64,000 nucleotides of DNA, taken from NCBI RefSeq assembly GCF_001561955.1, contig NZ_CP014223.1, forward strand, positions 1,674,001 through 1,738,000, in the 5' to 3' direction. The number at the start of each line of letters is the position of its first letter. Within the stretch, counting starts at the first letter, position 1. This document shows, piece after piece, positions 28,057-35,488 of the stretch. This DNA is from Anaerotignum propionicum DSM 1682. GTDB taxonomy: Bacteria; Bacillota; Clostridia; Lachnospirales; Anaerotignaceae. Below the pieces are notes generated by a model, which worked only from the letters and a program-made list of their open reading frames with translations, ran no database searches and had not been told where the DNA came from. The translations under genes and the position numbers were made by a program.

Positions 28057-28651
28057 TTATTTAGATATTCTAAAATTTAGCTTCTTCCATATCATACGTA
28101 ACAAATATAATACTAACAGTACTCCCCAAGAAAAAGCCTCCGCATAAACAATAATCATATTATCAAAAAAACCAGCTAAAGAATATGAAATGAGTATAGG
28201 GGATAATAGAGATAGTATACCTGCAATGCTGGAATAAAGAACGTCTCCTATAGCTTCTAAATAACCACGTACCGCAGTTGCAAGACCAAAAACTATATAA
28301 AAGTTGGCAATTCGATGAAAGAGGTTCTTACTAGGACAAAGACGGTGCCCAGAAGCATTGAAAAAGTTGCAAGTATTTTGGTATGGTAACGATTTCTTCA
28401 CTGCCAAATTTTTGTGAAACAAGATTGAAAGCCCAAGTGAAAGTCCGGTTATCACCATAATGTAAAGATTAACCGTACTGGTTGCCCCGATTGTGGCCAA
28501 TGCAAGTTCTTCGTTAGCATTGCCAATGATAAATGCATCTGCCCAGTTATAAAGTTGTTGTAGTGTACCACTAAGAATAAGTGGTATGCTAAATTCTATC
28601 AATGTAGGTGCAATGTTTTTTTAAGTCACTTCGCTGTTTGCCTAAAATCAA
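28057..28651 (-). pseudogene. MATE multidrug efflux protein, decayed
   Basis: A typical MATE start reads GKQRSDLKK from a possible TTG at 28651, then shifts frame and continues as IEFSIPLILSGTLQQLYNWADAFIIGN, the helix 1-2 region. About 60 residues later the sequence jumps through unrelated residues to helices near the C-terminus (LATAVRGYLEAIGDVLYSS). Only about 190 of roughly 450 residues remain, with at least one frameshift and a large internal deletion. It cannot make a transporter. Confidence 0.85.
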
Positions 28652-28672
28652 TGTAATCCCTTAAGCAAAAAA

Positions 28673-28702
28673 ACCGTATGCAAGATTTGCCTCGCATACG
28701 GT
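28673..28702 (-). terminator. Terminator between the DMT gene and the MATE relic
   Basis: Perfect arms ACCGTATGC/GCATACGGT and seven T residues on the minus strand. It could end DMT transcription or have been an attenuator for the MATE gene. Confidence 0.85.
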
Positions 28703-28854
28703 AGGTACTCACCCTATAAATTTTTTAACTGCATTATAACGAATTCCTCAATAAATTTCAAGGAATACCAAATATTTTCTGCGTAGTCATTAAGCTTTAC
28801 ATAAAGTTCATTAGTAATACACAAGCTACTATGGAATTTAAACAGTATATATTT

Positions 28855-29790
28855 TTATATTTTAGACTTACCAAAATTTTTGAAACATGTATTCCGTAAC
28901 AGGTTCGAAAAATTGGATATCAGCAGACCAAAAATAATGATAAGCCCTCCAATCCATTGGATTGTGGTAAGTTTTTCTCCTAAGAGTTTTTGAGCCGTAG
29001 TAAGCCCCACTACTGGTACGAGGAGTGACAATGGAGCAATCTTACTGGCGGGATATTTGGCAAGCAATGTACTCCAAAGACCATATCCAATCAGCGTTGC
29101 AAAAAACGCCAGATATAATATGGAAAAGAGCGCCAATACATTAATATGGCTCAACTGATACCAGACTTGAACAGGCTTATCAATGATGAGCGCCGCCATC
29201 ATCATAGGAATCGGTGGAACTGAACTGGACCATATAACCATATTGAACATATTCAAATTCTTTCCTTGCTCCTCAGCTTCTTTTGATGCATATCTTATGA
29301 TGATATTGGAGATTCCCCAAAAAAGAGCGGCAATGATCGTCAAAAGAAACGCTTTTCCCGGTATGACCGTACCACCACCTTGTGCACCAATACTACCGCT
29401 TATAAGAATAAGACCCATACATGCCACAATGAGTCCTGCTATTTGGCCAGCGCCAATACGTTCCTTAAACAGCACACCTGCAAGTAAAATCGTGAAAAAA
29501 GCCTGGGCTTGCAAAACCACCGACGCAACACCAGCAGGCATACCAATATATTCGGCATAAAAAAGGCATGAGAACTGACCAACTCCAACGGCAAGGCCGT
29601 AAGCAACAATATATTTCCAATTAGTATCCGGTCGCTTTACAAAAAAGATTGCAGGCAATGCAGCAAATATGTACCTTAATGTCACCAATAACATTGGCGA
29701 CATTTCATTTATTCCAAACTTGATTACTGTAAAATTGATGCCCCACAATATGATAACAAATACAGCAAGTCCCCTATCTCGTAATTTCAT
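28855..29790 (-). CDS. DMT-superfamily transporter, EamA type
   Basis: 311 residues with ten predicted membrane helices arranged as two EamA halves (AVFVIILWGINFTVIKFGI at the N-terminus; LLTIIAALFWGISNIIIRYA beginning the second half). The family exports amino acids and other metabolites. It lies downstream of the HxlR-type regulator in the same direction with about 115 bp between. The substrate cannot be read from the sequence. Confidence 0.9.
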   Translation of the reverse strand: MKLRDRGLAVFVIILWGINFTVIKFGINEMSPMLLVTLRYIFAALPAIFFVKRPDTNWKYIVAYGLAVGVGQFSCLFYAEYIGMPAGVASVVLQAQAFFTILLAGVLFKERIGAGQIAGLIVACMGLILISGSIGAQGGGTVIPGKAFLLTIIAALFWGISNIIIRYASKEAEEQGKNLNMFNMVIWSSSVPPIPMMMAALIIDKPVQVWYQLSHINVLALFSILYLAFFATLIGYGLWSTLLAKYPASKIAPLSLLVPVVGLTTAQKLLGEKLTTIQWIGGLIIIFGLLISNFSNLLRNTCFKNFGKSKI

Positions 29791-29907
29791 AATTATTTCA
29801 TTATCCCTCCATAAATTATCCTCTAATTCAGGAACAAGCCTTATGCAAAACGGTGAACATGACTTCTGAACTGTGCTCCAAAACGTCGAATCAGTGCCGT
29901 AACATCC

Positions 29908-30303
29908 TTAAAGTGTCCCTGAAGTTGGAGCATTATAATCGCACTTCTGACATTGCATTAAAGCATGGTCGCTGTCTTTATTATAGAAAATGCCCGACCA
30001 GCCACAGATGCTTTGTAAGATTGGAACCACAGACTCCCCCTTTTGCGTAAGACTGTATTCTACCCGGGGAGGTATCTCTTCATATGACCTTCTCTGCACA
30101 ATCTCATCCCTAATCAGCGCCTTTAGCGCCGAAGCCAGTACCGCGTCCGTGATGTTCATCATTTCTTTTCTGATTCCACTATAACGCAAGATCTTCTTTT
30201 CATTAAGCACGCAAATAATCCTAGGTTTCCATTTTCCCCCGAAAATCTCAAGTCCATATTCCAAGGGACAGCGGATATCTTTATCCATTTTTTTTTGATA
30301 CAT
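29908..30303 (-). CDS. HxlR-family transcriptional regulator
   Basis: 131 residues with the HxlR winged-helix pattern: CPLEYGLEIFGGKWKPRIICVL at 12-33, LRYSGIRKEM, VLASALKALIRDEIVQRR and RVEYSLTQKG. These dimeric repressors often sense redox or electrophiles through cysteines; Cys12 at the start of the domain is conserved in that group, and two more cysteines (MQCQKC) lie near the C-terminus. It is divergent from the FMN-binding protein gene, with a palindrome-like site between them, the usual arrangement for control of the neighbour. Confidence 0.93.
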   Translation of the reverse strand: MYQKKMDKDIRCPLEYGLEIFGGKWKPRIICVLNEKKILRYSGIRKEMMNITDAVLASALKALIRDEIVQRRSYEEIPPRVEYSLTQKGESVVPILQSICGWSGIFYNKDSDHALMQCQKCDYNAPTSGTL

Positions 30304-30360
30304 GCTTCCTCTCCTCCTACCTTATCTGTACTAATTATATGTAACATTCTATGTGTTGGC

Positions 30361-30391
30361 AAGTTACTATGAATTTTAATAGTATCTAACT
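30361..30391. promoter_or_regulatory. Candidate HxlR operator
   Basis: Imperfect palindrome AGTTACTAT...ATAGTATCTAACT in the 180-bp gap between the divergent HxlR gene and the FMN-binding protein gene. Confidence 0.45.
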
Positions 30392-30482
30392 AATTTATTA
30401 ATATCTTGCCGCTCAAAAGTCAATTCTCTATAATCAGTAAAGTAGTCAAACATCAAAATAATTTCTAATGGAGGTATTTGTT

Positions 30483-30878
30483 ATGTTAAATGGAAACATA
30501 AAGAAGCTACTGAAAGAAAGCATGTGGGATTTGGCAACATGCCAGAACAATGAACCAAATGTTGTACCTGTCGCATTCAAAGATGTAACTGAAGACGGCA
30601 AACTTATTGTAGGTGATGTATTCCTTGAAACCACCCTAAAAAACATCCAAGCCAACAATGGAAAAATTGCTATTTCCGTGTACGATGCACAGAATCTTGA
30701 AGGTTATCAAATCAAGGGCAAAGCAGAATATTTAACAGAAGGCAATATCGTCGATACATTTAAGGCAATGGTAGAAAAAATGTTCAATGGCGCTGTAACT
30801 GCAAAAGGAGCTTTAATTATTAATCCCGAAAAGGTCATCGTTACAACTCCCGGTTCTGAAAACAAAAAAGAACTGTAA
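30483..30878 (+). CDS. Pyridoxamine 5'-phosphate oxidase family (FMN-binding) protein
   Basis: 131 residues; I chose the ATG at 30483 because GGAGG precedes it, while the ATG at 30468 overlaps that site. The split-barrel pattern is clear: MWDLATCQNNEPNVVPVAFKD, DVFLETTLKNIQANNGKIAISVYD and GYQIKGKAEYL. Proteins of this kind bind FMN or F420 and are often small anaerobe stress or detoxification proteins. Divergent HxlR regulation supports a redox or xenobiotic response. True PdxH function is unlikely because the pyridoxal-site C-terminus is absent. Confidence 0.88.
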   Translation: MLNGNIKKLLKESMWDLATCQNNEPNVVPVAFKDVTEDGKLIVGDVFLETTLKNIQANNGKIAISVYDAQNLEGYQIKGKAEYLTEGNIVDTFKAMVEKMFNGAVTAKGALIINPEKVIVTTPGSENKKEL

Positions 30879-30987
30879 CTCAGTAAAATCTCTCATAATA
30901 TTACACAAAAACAGTCAGGTGCAGTGCCATAAAACGGCCTGCGCCTTTTATGATTGGAGTAAAAAACTTGAATAGAGGTGTACATTA

Positions 30988-31200
30988 TTGACAAACAAAT
31001 ACTTGCATAAATCAAAGGTATCTATCGATCCCGACAGATGTGTAGGGTGTGGGGCATGTATTATCAACTGTCCAGTAAATGCAATTTCAATGATGACTGG
31101 CTGGATTAGCAGTATTAATCAGGAAAAATGTATTGTCTGTGGTAAATGCCTGCAAATCTGCCACAGGGATGCACCCATATATGCATTACCGAAAAGATAA
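30988..31200 (+). CDS. Ferredoxin, two [4Fe-4S] clusters
   Basis: 70 residues from a TTG start with AGAGGTG upstream. Two CxxCxxCxxxCP-type motifs: CVGCGACIINCPVNA and CIVCGKCLQICHRDA, the second with His in place of the usual Pro. It is a small soluble electron carrier. It lies 110 bp after the FMN-binding protein gene on the same strand, so the two may be co-transcribed. Confidence 0.9.
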   Translation: MTNKYLHKSKVSIDPDRCVGCGACIINCPVNAISMMTGWISSINQEKCIVCGKCLQICHRDAPIYALPKR

Positions 31201-31256
31201 TTTATTGTTTTGGCAGCGGAAGTATGTGGTTAAACTATTTATTTTCATGCTTCAAG

Positions 31257-31357
31257 AAAATCTGCTCTTGTTATAGCTTTATTGGGCTCAAATTCCTCTG
31301 GATTAAAGTTTACCAATCTGGAAGCCATGTCGTTTGCTGCATCTTTTGCCCAACGAT
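31257..31357 (-). pseudogene. Relic of an S-layer-homology (SLH) domain
   Basis: This 101-bp stretch matches 47335-47435 inside the big S-layer gene at all but five positions. Read on the minus strand it encodes RWAKDAANDMASRLVNFN and EFEPNKAITRADF, the first half of an SLH domain, with no start or continuation. The rest of the 372-bp gap before the sensor kinase gene holds nothing else I recognise. Confidence 0.85.
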
Positions 31358-31572
31358 GTATGATGAACGAGGCAAGGGAAGGCCCAAGGGTTTTAGTATG
31401 ACTTAAAACATCCATTTATTTTGATTGAATTTTAAGTTTCAAATATGGTAAAATATTTTAACTAAACTTAAAATGATTTGTATTCTCAACCTTTTTACTT
31501 TATAGCGTATCTTTATGTTAGTCATTCAACTTGCAATGTACCTAGTGCAATCATATTTTAGGAGGTGGATAC

Positions 31573-33105
31573 GTGAAATCCTATAAAAATAAAGAATTTA
31601 CCAAAATTATTACTTATGTTTTAATTACAATAGCAATAATTATCATTGCAACTGTCATCGGCTGGATTATCCGCTATTTTGGGTTTCCTGAAACTAATAT
31701 CGTTATTGTTTATCTCCTCTCAATACTGATAATTACCCGCTTTACTTTAGGATATGCTTACGGAATTGTAGCATCGGTGGTTGCTACCTGTGCATTCAAC
31801 TATTTTTTTACAAAACCTTACTACACTCTTTCCGTCAACGACCCCACTTATCTAATTACTTTTGGAATAATGACGCTTACTGCAATTATTACCAGTACCC
31901 TCACTTCAAAAGTGAAGCAAAACGCTTTAGAAGCACAAGAAAAAGAAGCTGAAACGAGTGCTCTCTTTCAGCTTACAAACCGGCTGACTGACGCCTGCGA
32001 TATTGCTGATATTGCAAGCATAACCACAGATACCATCAGCGGTATCATGAATTGTCATGCGGCTTGTTTATGCTTTGACGAAAGCGGTCAGCCAGAACAT
32101 AGCTTTATTCAACAACAAAGTGCTAATAAACAAGTACGTCGAGAAGTGGAAGATGCTTCCGCACTAAAATACAGTATCGAGAGTCTACGAAGTGGCTATG
32201 TAAAAAGCGATGAGTTCTACGACTGGCCAATTTATGGCAGAGATACTATATTGGGTACTTTAAGGATACCTAAAGAAAATGCTGCTTCCATGAGTGAACC
32301 TCAAAAACGCCTGCTGCGTTCCATGATTGAAAGTACTGCGCTTGCCATGGATCGTTTTCTAAGTGCGCAACAACAGCAAAAATCAAGAGAAGAAACCATT
32401 CAGGAACGGTATCGCAGTAATATTCTACGTGCTATCTCTCACGATCTTCGAACCCCTCTTTCTGGTATTATGGGGACGTCTGAAATGCTTATGGATATGA
32501 CTGATAAAGATGATATGAGATACGCCTTGGCGCAAGGTATTCATAAAGATGCTGACTGGCTGCATTCTCTGGTTGAAAATATTTTAAGCCTTACACGGTT
32601 ACATGACGGAAGGCTAACGATCACAAAGCAATTGGAAGCGGCAGAAGAAGTTGTTGGCGGTGCCGTCAACCATATCATGAAACGGTATCCAGAATTCGAA
32701 ATAACAGTGCATATTCCTGATGACGTGCTAATGATTCCTATGGATGCAAAATTAATAGAACAAGTACTTATCAATTTACTGGAAAATGCTATTAAGCATT
32801 CATCACCGGATTATGAAATATGTATTTCAGTCAGCCAAAAAGATACCAATGCTGTATTCTCTGTTGCCGACCTAGGATGCGGAATTGCTGCTTCGGATTT
32901 ACCAAATATTTTTCAGATGTTTTACACCACCAGCTCAGGAGCCGCCGATGGACAACGTAGCGTGGGCTTGGGACTACCAATATGCGAGGCCATTGTCAAA
33001 GCACACGGAGGAACAATAGAGGGACATAACCGTTCCAGCGGACGTGGCTCTGAATTTATATTTACGTTACCAAAGGAGGAACCAAATGATGCAGAACAAA
33101 AATGA
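31573..33105 (+). CDS. KdpD-like sensor histidine kinase (short form)
   Basis: 510 residues from a GTG with AGGAGGTG upstream. The N-terminus has four membrane segments of the DUF4118 type found in KdpD (to about residue 110), then a GAF-like region, the phosphoacceptor His290 in AISHDLRTPLSG, and an ATPase domain with NLLENAIKHS and VGLGLPICEAIV. The cytoplasmic Usp/KdpD sensor domain that precedes the membrane part in full KdpD is absent. It overlaps the response regulator gene by 20 bases. With a Trk/Ktr potassium operon next door and no kdpFABC, it probably controls that operon in response to potassium or osmotic state. Confidence 0.93.
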   Translation: MKSYKNKEFTKIITYVLITIAIIIIATVIGWIIRYFGFPETNIVIVYLLSILIITRFTLGYAYGIVASVVATCAFNYFFTKPYYTLSVNDPTYLITFGIMTLTAIITSTLTSKVKQNALEAQEKEAETSALFQLTNRLTDACDIADIASITTDTISGIMNCHAACLCFDESGQPEHSFIQQQSANKQVRREVEDASALKYSIESLRSGYVKSDEFYDWPIYGRDTILGTLRIPKENAASMSEPQKRLLRSMIESTALAMDRFLSAQQQQKSREETIQERYRSNILRAISHDLRTPLSGIMGTSEMLMDMTDKDDMRYALAQGIHKDADWLHSLVENILSLTRLHDGRLTITKQLEAAEEVVGGAVNHIMKRYPEFEITVHIPDDVLMIPMDAKLIEQVLINLLENAIKHSSPDYEICISVSQKDTNAVFSVADLGCGIAASDLPNIFQMFYTTSSGAADGQRSVGLGLPICEAIVKAHGGTIEGHNRSSGRGSEFIFTLPKEEPNDAEQK

Positions 33106-33787
33106 ACAAATCTTAATTGTGGAAGATGATTCACAAATCCGTAATTTTATCTGCTACTCATTGCGGCAAGATGGTTTTTCATATACAACTGCCACAACGG
33201 CACAAGGTGCTTTATCAACACTTGTTACCGAACAAATTGATCTTTTACTACTTGACCTTGGTCTTCCGGATTTTGATGGTATGGAAGTTATTAAAAAAGT
33301 CCGTGAGTGGTCCGAAATGCCCATCATCGTAGTTTCTGCCCGCGACCAAGACAAGGAAAAGGCAGCAGCTTTGGATAGTGGAGCAGATGATTACCTCACA
33401 AAGCCCTTTTCGTCCACGGAACTTATGGCCCGTATCCGTGTTGCACTTCGACACTTGCATAAAGCAGGCGGAATGAAACCTCAGACAAACATCTCTGTAG
33501 GTGGACTTCTGATTGATTTCGATAAACGTTTGGTTTATCTTGACAACGCCGAACTGCATACAACACCTTTAGAATACAGTTTGCTTTCCTTGTTTTTTCG
33601 GAACATAGGAAAAGTACTTACTACCAAATATATTATCAAAGAAATCTATGGCATTAGCTATGGATCTGATACCCAGGCACTCCGCAAACTGATGGCAGGT
33701 TTGCGTCGTAAAATTGAAAATAACCCAGCAAAACCACGATACATTCTGACTGAAATCGGAGTAGGATACCGTCTTTCAGATGTATAA
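33086..33787 (+). CDS. KdpE-like response regulator, OmpR family
   Basis: 233 residues; the ATG at 33086 follows AAAGGAGG and lies within the end of the kinase gene. Receiver domain with acidic pocket EDD (13-15), phosphoacceptor Asp57 in LLLLDLGLPDFDG and the conserved Lys in YLTKPF; OmpR-type winged helix in the C-terminal half (HTTPLEYSLLSLFFRN, LRKLMAGLRRKIE). It should bind tandem direct repeats. Such repeats stand in front of the next operon at 33847-33896. Confidence 0.94.
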   Translation: MMQNKNEQILIVEDDSQIRNFICYSLRQDGFSYTTATTAQGALSTLVTEQIDLLLLDLGLPDFDGMEVIKKVREWSEMPIIVVSARDQDKEKAAALDSGADDYLTKPFSSTELMARIRVALRHLHKAGGMKPQTNISVGGLLIDFDKRLVYLDNAELHTTPLEYSLLSLFFRNIGKVLTTKYIIKEIYGISYGSDTQALRKLMAGLRRKIENNPAKPRYILTEIGVGYRLSDV

Positions 33788-33807
33788 CTAAAAATTTCTT
33801 GTTCTTT

Positions 33808-33845
33808 AAAGACCGCTTCGGTAACCACGAATGCGGTCTTTTTCA
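33808..33845 (+). terminator. Terminator after the kdpE-like gene
   Basis: AAAGACCGC...GCGGTCTTT with a T run. It separates the two-component genes from the potassium uptake operon. Confidence 0.9.
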
Positions 33846-33912
33846 ATTCTCACAGAATTCTCACAAGAATCTATGGTATCTCACACCGTCTTCACACCTT
33901 CTTTGTTATGAT
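33845..33912 (+). promoter_or_regulatory. OmpR-type operator and promoter of the trk operon
   Basis: AATTCTCACA occurs twice with an 11-bp period (33845, 33856); a second pair, CTCACA and TTCACA, has the same 11-bp period (33880, 33891). A good -10 box TATGAT is at 33907-33912, but no -35 box is at the right distance; the second repeat pair covers that place. This is the layout of a promoter activated by an OmpR/PhoB-family regulator bound at -35. Confidence 0.65.
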
Positions 33913-33944
33913 AAGCATGAAAAAATAAGAGGGAGGTTAGATCA

Positions 33945-34349
33945 ATGGCTGTAAAAGGTGTATACGAAAATAATGAGGATCTCTTTTCTCTCTGTAGAGC
34001 TGTAAGGGAATTGATTGATACTCAAAACTATGATAAATGCAAAGCTTTAATTTTTGATGCTATGAGAAGATGTCCTCATTCACCAGAGCCGCATAATCTG
34101 ATTGGAATATTGCTTGAAAAAATCGGAGAGCATGCTGCCGCCATGAAGCACTTTCGTGCGGCTTGGGCACTTGACCCCACTTACCTGCCTGCACAGCAAA
34201 ATCTTGAATGCTACGGTACATTTTATTCAAAGGGCAGATGTGCTTATGATGAAAGAGATTGTATTTCAAATGAAAGCGCAGGAAACTACAGTAATTATCA
34301 AGTTGAATATGATTCGCGTGGAATTGGCCATTTCATTAGGAGGGAATAA
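33945..34349 (+). CDS. Tetratricopeptide-repeat protein of the potassium operon
   Basis: 134 residues with two or three TPR-like helix pairs (residues about 15-90: PHNLIGILLEKIGEHAAAMKHFRAAWALDP). No signal peptide or membrane segment. It is first in the operon with two TrkA-type proteins and TrkH and has GGGAGG upstream. TPR proteins are scaffolds, so it may link the regulatory subunits or another partner to the channel. Its C-terminal 40 residues are unlike the TPR part. I know no defined function. Confidence 0.8.
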   Translation: MAVKGVYENNEDLFSLCRAVRELIDTQNYDKCKALIFDAMRRCPHSPEPHNLIGILLEKIGEHAAAMKHFRAAWALDPTYLPAQQNLECYGTFYSKGRCAYDERDCISNESAGNYSNYQVEYDSRGIGHFIRRE

Positions 34350-34351
34350 TT

Positions 34352-34822
34352 ATGAAACGATTTACAAACAAACAAGAATATCAGAACTACATAATCATCA
34401 TAGGCTGCGGTAGACTGGGAGCTAACCTTGCAAACACTCTTTCAGAGGGAAATGGAAATGTACTGATAATCGATAAAAATAAAGATGCTTTTCGCAAGCT
34501 TTCCCCATCCTATGGGGGTCTTTCCATCATCGGGGATGCTACCGACATTGATGTAATGCTGGAAGCACAAATGAACAATGCAAGTGCTGTTATTGCTGTT
34601 ACCAATAATGATAACGCAAATATTATGGTAGCCCAGATAGCACGAGAAATGTTTCACATTAAGCGTGTTATAGCTAGGCTGTATGACCCCGACAGAGAAT
34701 ACGTTTATAATGAATTTGGCATAGACACCATTTGCCCAGCAGTTTTGTCTGCAAAAGAAATAGATAAAATACTGTCCCAAAACATTCTGACAAAGGATGT
34801 AATCAAGGAGGAAGAACAATGA
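34352..34822 (+). CDS. TrkA-N (RCK) potassium channel regulatory protein, short
   Basis: 156 residues made almost only of an RCK N-terminal domain: NAD-type fold with IIIIGCGRLGANLANTL (14-30), acidic end of strand two (VLIIDKNKDAF) and GDATD. It lacks the RCK_C ligand domain. It begins two bases after the TPR gene stop and overlaps the next gene by four bases. Such proteins bind NAD(H) or ATP and gate TrkH/KtrB channels. Confidence 0.92.
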   Translation: MKRFTNKQEYQNYIIIIGCGRLGANLANTLSEGNGNVLIIDKNKDAFRKLSPSYGGLSIIGDATDIDVMLEAQMNNASAVIAVTNNDNANIMVAQIAREMFHIKRVIARLYDPDREYVYNEFGIDTICPAVLSAKEIDKILSQNILTKDVIKEEEQ

Positions 34823-35484
34823 AAACAAAGGTGTTACTTATTGGTGGAAGAAGCAAGACAAAATCCCTTGCAACCTCTTTAATTAACAAGGGATACCGTG
34901 TAACTGTAATAAATGATACATATGAAGATTGCTTAAAACTGGCTGAAATAGACAAGCTCACGGTCATTAATGGTGATGGTACCAGACCATTCGTGTTGGA
35001 GGATGCAGGTGCAGGAGATGCAGACATTGCCATCGCAATGACCGCAAAAGATGAAGATAATCTGGTTATTTGCCAATTATGTAAAAAGAAATTTCAAGTA
35101 GGAAAAACTGTAGCCCTCGTTACTGATCCAAAAAAGACAGACTTTTTTTATAAAATGGGAATAGACCGTGTTGTTTGTGCCATTACAGCCATTACTCACA
35201 TTATTGAACAGCAGGCTTTTTTGGAAAAAATTACAACATTAATTCCAATTGGTGAAGGACGGGTTAATATTGCTGAGGTTCCTATTCCCGGCACCTCCCC
35301 CGTTGCCGGAAAAAAATTATGGGAAATTAACCTTCCTAAGGAAGTTATTATTGGTTGTATTCTTCGTGGCGATACTACAATGGTTCCAAGGGGTGATACC
35401 CGCATTCTTGCAGGAGATATGCTTATTCTTATATCATCTGATACACAAGAGATGGCGGCCATTCAAGAATTGACAGGACGGTGA
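34819..35484 (+). CDS. TrkA-family potassium regulatory protein with RCK_C domain
   Basis: 221 residues: RCK_N (about 1-125) followed by RCK_C (about 135-221, with VAGKKLWEINLPKEVIIGCI and GDTRILAGDMLILIS). The nucleotide-binding loop GGRSKTKSLAT is divergent from the classic GxGxxG. Two different RCK proteins in one operon suggest a mixed regulatory ring rather than a homo-octamer. It ends four bases before trkH. Confidence 0.92.
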   Translation: MKTKVLLIGGRSKTKSLATSLINKGYRVTVINDTYEDCLKLAEIDKLTVINGDGTRPFVLEDAGAGDADIAIAMTAKDEDNLVICQLCKKKFQVGKTVALVTDPKKTDFFYKMGIDRVVCAITAITHIIEQQAFLEKITTLIPIGEGRVNIAEVPIPGTSPVAGKKLWEINLPKEVIIGCILRGDTTMVPRGDTRILAGDMLILISSDTQEMAAIQELTGR

Positions 35485-35488
35485 TAGT

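Noticed and set aside
28673-28702. Hairpin as a known riboswitch
   Set aside because: It is a simple stem with a T run and lacks any conserved aptamer core; a terminator explains it.
31573-33787. Two-component pair as a full kdpDE of a kdpFABC operon
   Set aside because: The kinase lacks the cytoplasmic KdpD/Usp part and no kdpFABC genes are present; a Trk-type operon follows instead.
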